From Streptomyces roseirectus (GTDB lineage Bacteria; Actinomycetota; Actinomycetes; Streptomycetales; Streptomycetaceae), in contig NZ_CP060828.1 of assembly GCF_014489635.1 (NCBI RefSeq), positions 6,222,001 to 6,286,000 of the forward strand: a stretch of DNA of 64,000 bases, read 5' to 3'. The translations under genes were made by a program, and so were the position numbers. Each line of letters opens with the position of its first letter. Positions within the stretch are counted from its first letter, which is position 1. Positions 60,908-64,000 of this stretch are shown piece by piece. The notes below the pieces were generated by a model. The model saw only the letters and a program-made list of their open reading frames with translations, did no database searches and was not told the DNA's origin.

Positions 60908-62917
60908 GTGCGGGAGATGGCCAAGGGGTCGAACGTGTCACTGGCGGCACTCAGTGAGAGCGCCGACTCCGTGATGGTGCGGCTGAGTTGGGTGAGCCCG
61001 ACGGGGGAGGGCGACGCCGACGTGTCCGTCCTGCTGCTCGACGGGAACGGAAAGGTGCGCGGCGACGGGGACTTCTACTTCTACAACAACCCCGTCGCGG
61101 CCGACGGCAGCGTGCAGTTGCTGGGCAAGGCCCCGACCGACACCGGCGACGAGGACCGGATCAGCTTCGACCTGACCGCCGTCGCGCCCGGCGTCGAACG
61201 GATCGTCGTCGCGGCGAGCCGCTACGGGGGCGCGGGATTCGGGGAGTTGGAGGAGCTGAAGGTCACGCTGGCCGACGGGAGCGGCGAAGGGCTCGCCGGG
61301 TTCGCCATCGAGGACGCGGGGACGGTCAGCGCGATCATCTTCGGGGAGCTGTACCGGCGGGGCGAGGAGTGGAAGTTCCGCGCCGTCGGACAGGGCTACG
61401 CCAGCGGCCTGGCCGGCCTCGCCGCGGACTTCGGCGTCGACGTCGAGGACGACGCGGAGCAGGACGACACCGAAACGGAGGAGACACCGGCGCAACAGGA
61501 AACACCGGTCCGCCAGGACCCCACGCCCGCCCCGACCCCCGCGCCTGGCCTGATCCCCGCTCCCCGCCCGCCTGCCGAGACAGAGGCAGAGACAGAGGCA
61601 GAGACACCGACCCCGAAGAAACCCACCCGCCCCCGCACCGCCCGCAAGAAGGTCACCGTCCCCGACGTCCCCAAGAAGTCCCTCGCCGAGAACGACAGTT
61701 GGCAACCGGCAAGACTCTTCCCCGTCTCCGCCCTGAAGAGCGACCGCGACCGCGAGACCCGCGCGACGTCCGTCCTGCTGTCCGTGATGGCACAGGTCCC
61801 GGAGTTCGGCCGCAGACTCACCGCCGCGTTCGGCGCCCCGGCGGGCCGGATGGAGACGTTCACCGAGGTCTCGCTGCCGCACGGCGACACCCCGAGACGC
61901 CCGGACGGAGTCATCCGCGTCGAACGCGCCGGCAAACTGTGGACCGCGCTGGTCGAGACGAAGACCAACGGCAACGCCCTCAAGTCCGAACAGGTGCAGG
62001 CGTACATGGACATCGCCGCCCGGCGAGGCTACGAGGCCGTCATCACGCTCTCGAACGACGTAGCCCTCGAAGGCAGCCCCCTGGTGGACGTCAAGGTCGA
62101 CGGCCGCCGCAAGCACAAGGTCGCCCTGCGGCACCTGTCGTGGGCCGAAGTCGCCCACCAGGCCCAGATGTTGATCCGCCACGAGGGCGTCGGCGACAAG
62201 GCGCACGCCTGGCTGCTCCTGGAACTCCTGCACTACCTGCGCCACGACAACTCCGGCTGCCACGGCTTCCAGAACATGGGCGCGGCCTGGGTCCCCGTCC
62301 GCAACGGCATCGACGACGAGACCCTGTGCGCCGGCGACCCGCGCGCCCTGGACGTCGTTGAGAGCTGGGAACGGCTCGTCCGGCAGATCTGCCTGAGCCT
62401 CGGCGGTGAACTCGGCCAGAAGGTCCTGCCGGTGCAGCGGGCCAGACGCGGCGCCGACCCGAAGGAGCGCCGCAGCCGCCTCGCCGACCAACTCTGCCTG
62501 GACGGACGACTTTTGGCCGAACTGCGGATCGAGGGCGCCCCCGGCATCCTGACCGTCTGCGCCGACCTGCGCACGGCCAGGATCCGGACGTCCGTCGAGA
62601 TCCCGGCCCCCGCCAAGGGCTACCCCCTCAGCTGGGCCAAGCGCCTGGTCCGCCGCCTGGCCGACGCCCCGGCCGACCTCCACGTCGAAACCCTCGTCGA
62701 GGGGGACACCGGCGGGCCGAGGGGCACGCTGGAACGCCTGCGCCCGGAACCCGCCGACCTGCTCCCCAAGAACGCCGACACCCGCATCACCGGCTTCCGC
62801 CTGTCCCTGTTCAAGAGCATGGGCGGCGGCCGGGGCAACGCGGAGACCGGCTTCATCCGCAGCGTCGACGACGCCGTGACCCGCTTCCGCACGGCCGTCG
62901 TGGCCCACCTGGAGTGA
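60908..62917 (+). CDS. TerD-domain protein fused to a PD-(D/E)XK nuclease-like domain
   Basis: A 669-residue two-module protein. Residues 1-185 are a TerD domain (MAKGSNVSLAALSE, ADVSVLLLDGNGKVRGDGDF, AIEDAGTVSAIIFGELYRR), the Ca2+-binding fold of tellurite/stress systems. A long Pro/Glu/Thr linker (~190-255) leads to a domain with RPDGVIRVER, ALVETKTNG and SEQVQAYMDIA: Asp333, Glu350 and Lys352 fit the PD-(D/E)XK nuclease core. Additional helical regions follow. The start is uncertain: GTG 60908 gives MREMAKGSNV, while ATG 60869 or 60917 are possible. Confidence 0.8.
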   Translation: MREMAKGSNVSLAALSESADSVMVRLSWVSPTGEGDADVSVLLLDGNGKVRGDGDFYFYNNPVAADGSVQLLGKAPTDTGDEDRISFDLTAVAPGVERIVVAASRYGGAGFGELEELKVTLADGSGEGLAGFAIEDAGTVSAIIFGELYRRGEEWKFRAVGQGYASGLAGLAADFGVDVEDDAEQDDTETEETPAQQETPVRQDPTPAPTPAPGLIPAPRPPAETEAETEAETPTPKKPTRPRTARKKVTVPDVPKKSLAENDSWQPARLFPVSALKSDRDRETRATSVLLSVMAQVPEFGRRLTAAFGAPAGRMETFTEVSLPHGDTPRRPDGVIRVERAGKLWTALVETKTNGNALKSEQVQAYMDIAARRGYEAVITLSNDVALEGSPLVDVKVDGRRKHKVALRHLSWAEVAHQAQMLIRHEGVGDKAHAWLLLELLHYLRHDNSGCHGFQNMGAAWVPVRNGIDDETLCAGDPRALDVVESWERLVRQICLSLGGELGQKVLPVQRARRGADPKERRSRLADQLCLDGRLLAELRIEGAPGILTVCADLRTARIRTSVEIPAPAKGYPLSWAKRLVRRLADAPADLHVETLVEGDTGGPRGTLERLRPEPADLLPKNADTRITGFRLSLFKSMGGGRGNAETGFIRSVDDAVTRFRTAVVAHLE

Positions 62918-62955
62918 CGCGAGGCGCCCAGCGCCGTACGAGCCGCACAGACGAA

Positions 62956-62985
62956 AGGCGCCCGGAGCCACAACTCCGGGCGCCT
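62956..62985 (+). terminator. Hairpin terminator
   Basis: AGGCGCCCGGAG pairs perfectly (12 bp) with CTCCGGGCGCCT around CCACAA, after the TerD-fusion gene and before the convergent pepN gene. Confidence 0.85.
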
Positions 62986-63006
62986 CAAAGCCGTTTAGGC
63001 GCCTGC

Positions 63007-64000
63007 TTACGCGTCAGCGGCCTGCGCCTTCAGCGCCCGCTCGATCCCCGACCGCGACTCCGAGACGAGCCGCCGCAGAGCGGCGTTGGGCTCGGCGGAG
63101 GAGAGCCAGGCGTCGGTGCGGTCCAGGGTGTCCTGGGTGACCTGGACCGACGGGTAGAGGCCGATGGCGACCTGCTGGGCGATCTCGTGGGAACGGGAGT
63201 CCCAGATCCCCTTGACGACCTCGAAGTACTTCTCCGTGTACGGCGCGAGGAGTTCACGCTGATCGGTCTGGACGAAGCCCCCGATGACCGCTTCCTGAAG
63301 CGCGTTGGGAAGGTCGGCGGAGTCGATGACGGAGGCCCAGGCGGCGGCCTTCGCCTCGGGGGTGGGCCGGGAGGCCCGCGCCGTGAGAGCGTGCCGCTCA
63401 CCCGCCGCCGTCTTGTCGCGCTCGTACTCGGCGTCGATCTCCGCGTCGCCGAACCGCCCGACGGACGCGAGGCGTTGGACGAACGCCCAGCGCAGCTCGG
63501 TGTCCACGGCGAGCCCGTCGATCGTCGACGTCCCGTCCAACAGGCCCTCAAGAAGGGAGAGTTGGGATTCGGTACGGGCCGCCGCCGCGAACGCGCGGGC
63601 CCACGCCAGCTGGTGGTCGCCACCGGGAGCCGCCGCACGCAGGTGCTCCAGCGCCGCCTCGGTCCAACGCGCCAGCAGATCCTCACGCTTGGCCGGCGCC
63701 GCGTACAGCTCAAGCGCCAGCTTCACCTGCCGCTGGAGGGACTGGACGACGCCGATGTCCGACTCCTTGCCGATGCCGGACAGCACCAGCGAGAGGTAGT
63801 CGCTGGTCGCCAGCTCCGCGTCCCGCGTCATGTCCCAGGCCGAGGCCCAGCACAGCGCGCGCGGCAGCGAGGACTCGAAGTCGCCGAGGTGCTGAGTGAC
63901 GACCGCGAGGGAGTCCGCGTCGAGGCGGACCTTGGCGTACGAGAGGTCGTCGTCGTTGAGCAGGAACACCGCCGGGCGGCGCTTGCCGACGAGCTGCGGG
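63007..64000 (-). CDS. pepN: Aminopeptidase N (PepN), C-terminal part
   Basis: The coding frame continues past the window end; about 331 residues are visible. They match the ERAP1-like C-terminal helical domain of actinobacterial M1 aminopeptidase N (VFLLNDDDLSYAKVRLD; LPRALCWASAWDMTRDAELA; ARWTEAALEHLRAAAPGGDH). The catalytic HExxH region lies outside the window. It is convergent with the TerD-fusion gene. Confidence 0.9.
   Translation of the reverse strand, partial: PQLVGKRRPAVFLLNDDDLSYAKVRLDADSLAVVTQHLGDFESSLPRALCWASAWDMTRDAELATSDYLSLVLSGIGKESDIGVVQSLQRQVKLALELYAAPAKREDLLARWTEAALEHLRAAAPGGDHQLAWARAFAAAARTESQLSLLEGLLDGTSTIDGLAVDTELRWAFVQRLASVGRFGDAEIDAEYERDKTAAGERHALTARASRPTPEAKAAAWASVIDSADLPNALQEAVIGGFVQTDQRELLAPYTEKYFEVVKGIWDSRSHEIAQQVAIGLYPSVQVTQDTLDRTDAWLSSAEPNAALRRLVSESRSGIERALKAQAADA

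Overview
The window is very GC-rich, with strong third-position GC bias, many GTG/TTG starts and tightly overlapping genes. It carries a chaplin, a MelC1/MelC2 tyrosinase pair, a WhiJ-type regulatory trio, DUF397, bacterial dynamin-like GTPases and an LAXTG thioester surface protein. Together these indicate a Streptomyces (or close relative) chromosome. No phage, plasmid, insertion sequence or CRISPR signal was seen.

Layout. 0-2.1 kb: end of an unidentified gene, tyrosinase with its copper chaperone, and a short chaplin. 2.1-7.8 kb: an unusual polyamine/carrier-protein locus. A three-gene minus-strand operon (BpsA-type aminopropyltransferase fused to GNAT, FkbH-like HAD-GNAT, and a free acyl carrier protein) diverges from a highly derived SpeD-type pyruvoyl decarboxylase preceded by a 10-codon upstream ORF. 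A LysR regulator and an EamA exporter follow. 8.3-22.4 kb: a RiPP cluster with the full daptide-type set (RRE protein, methyltransferase, aminotransferase, dehydrogenase, two precursors ending in Ala-Thr, ABC exporter, M50 protease). It also has a luciferase-like oxidoreductase, a class III-like LanKC synthetase, a family 2 glycosyltransferase and a TrmB/LuxR-like regulator. Neither precursor contains Cys, so dehydration, possibly followed by reduction, is more likely than lanthionine rings.

22.5-34.4 kb: GPP34 protein, tRNA-Arg(UCU), two dynamin-like GTPases, SSB, a sortase-anchored thioester protein, the ABC-F protein EttA, a thioesterase and a group II truncated haemoglobin. 34.5-46.1 kb: a seven-gene minus-strand signalling operon built around PknG with GlnX/GlnH-like sensors, PP2C phosphatase, VWA protein and a collagen-like FHA protein; three of the products carry two N-terminal zinc ribbons each. 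46.3-52.4 kb: a decayed gene, MscS channel, HNH endonuclease, an ABC/FtsX-PadR operon and a methyltransferase. 52.8-57.7 kb: a toxin-antitoxin-like pair, WhiJ-type trio, and a MarR/EamA divergent pair with a 42-bp near-perfect operator. 57.8-58.3 kb: a 7-bp minisatellite. 58.7-64 kb: MalQ, a TerD/PD-(D/E)XK fusion and the C-terminal part of PepN.

The two most promising systems are the SpeD-like/BpsA/FkbH/ACP locus, for which I know no assigned product, and the daptide-type cluster combined with LanKC, a luciferase-like enzyme and a glycosyltransferase. All functional statements are read from sequence and family knowledge; no searches were run.
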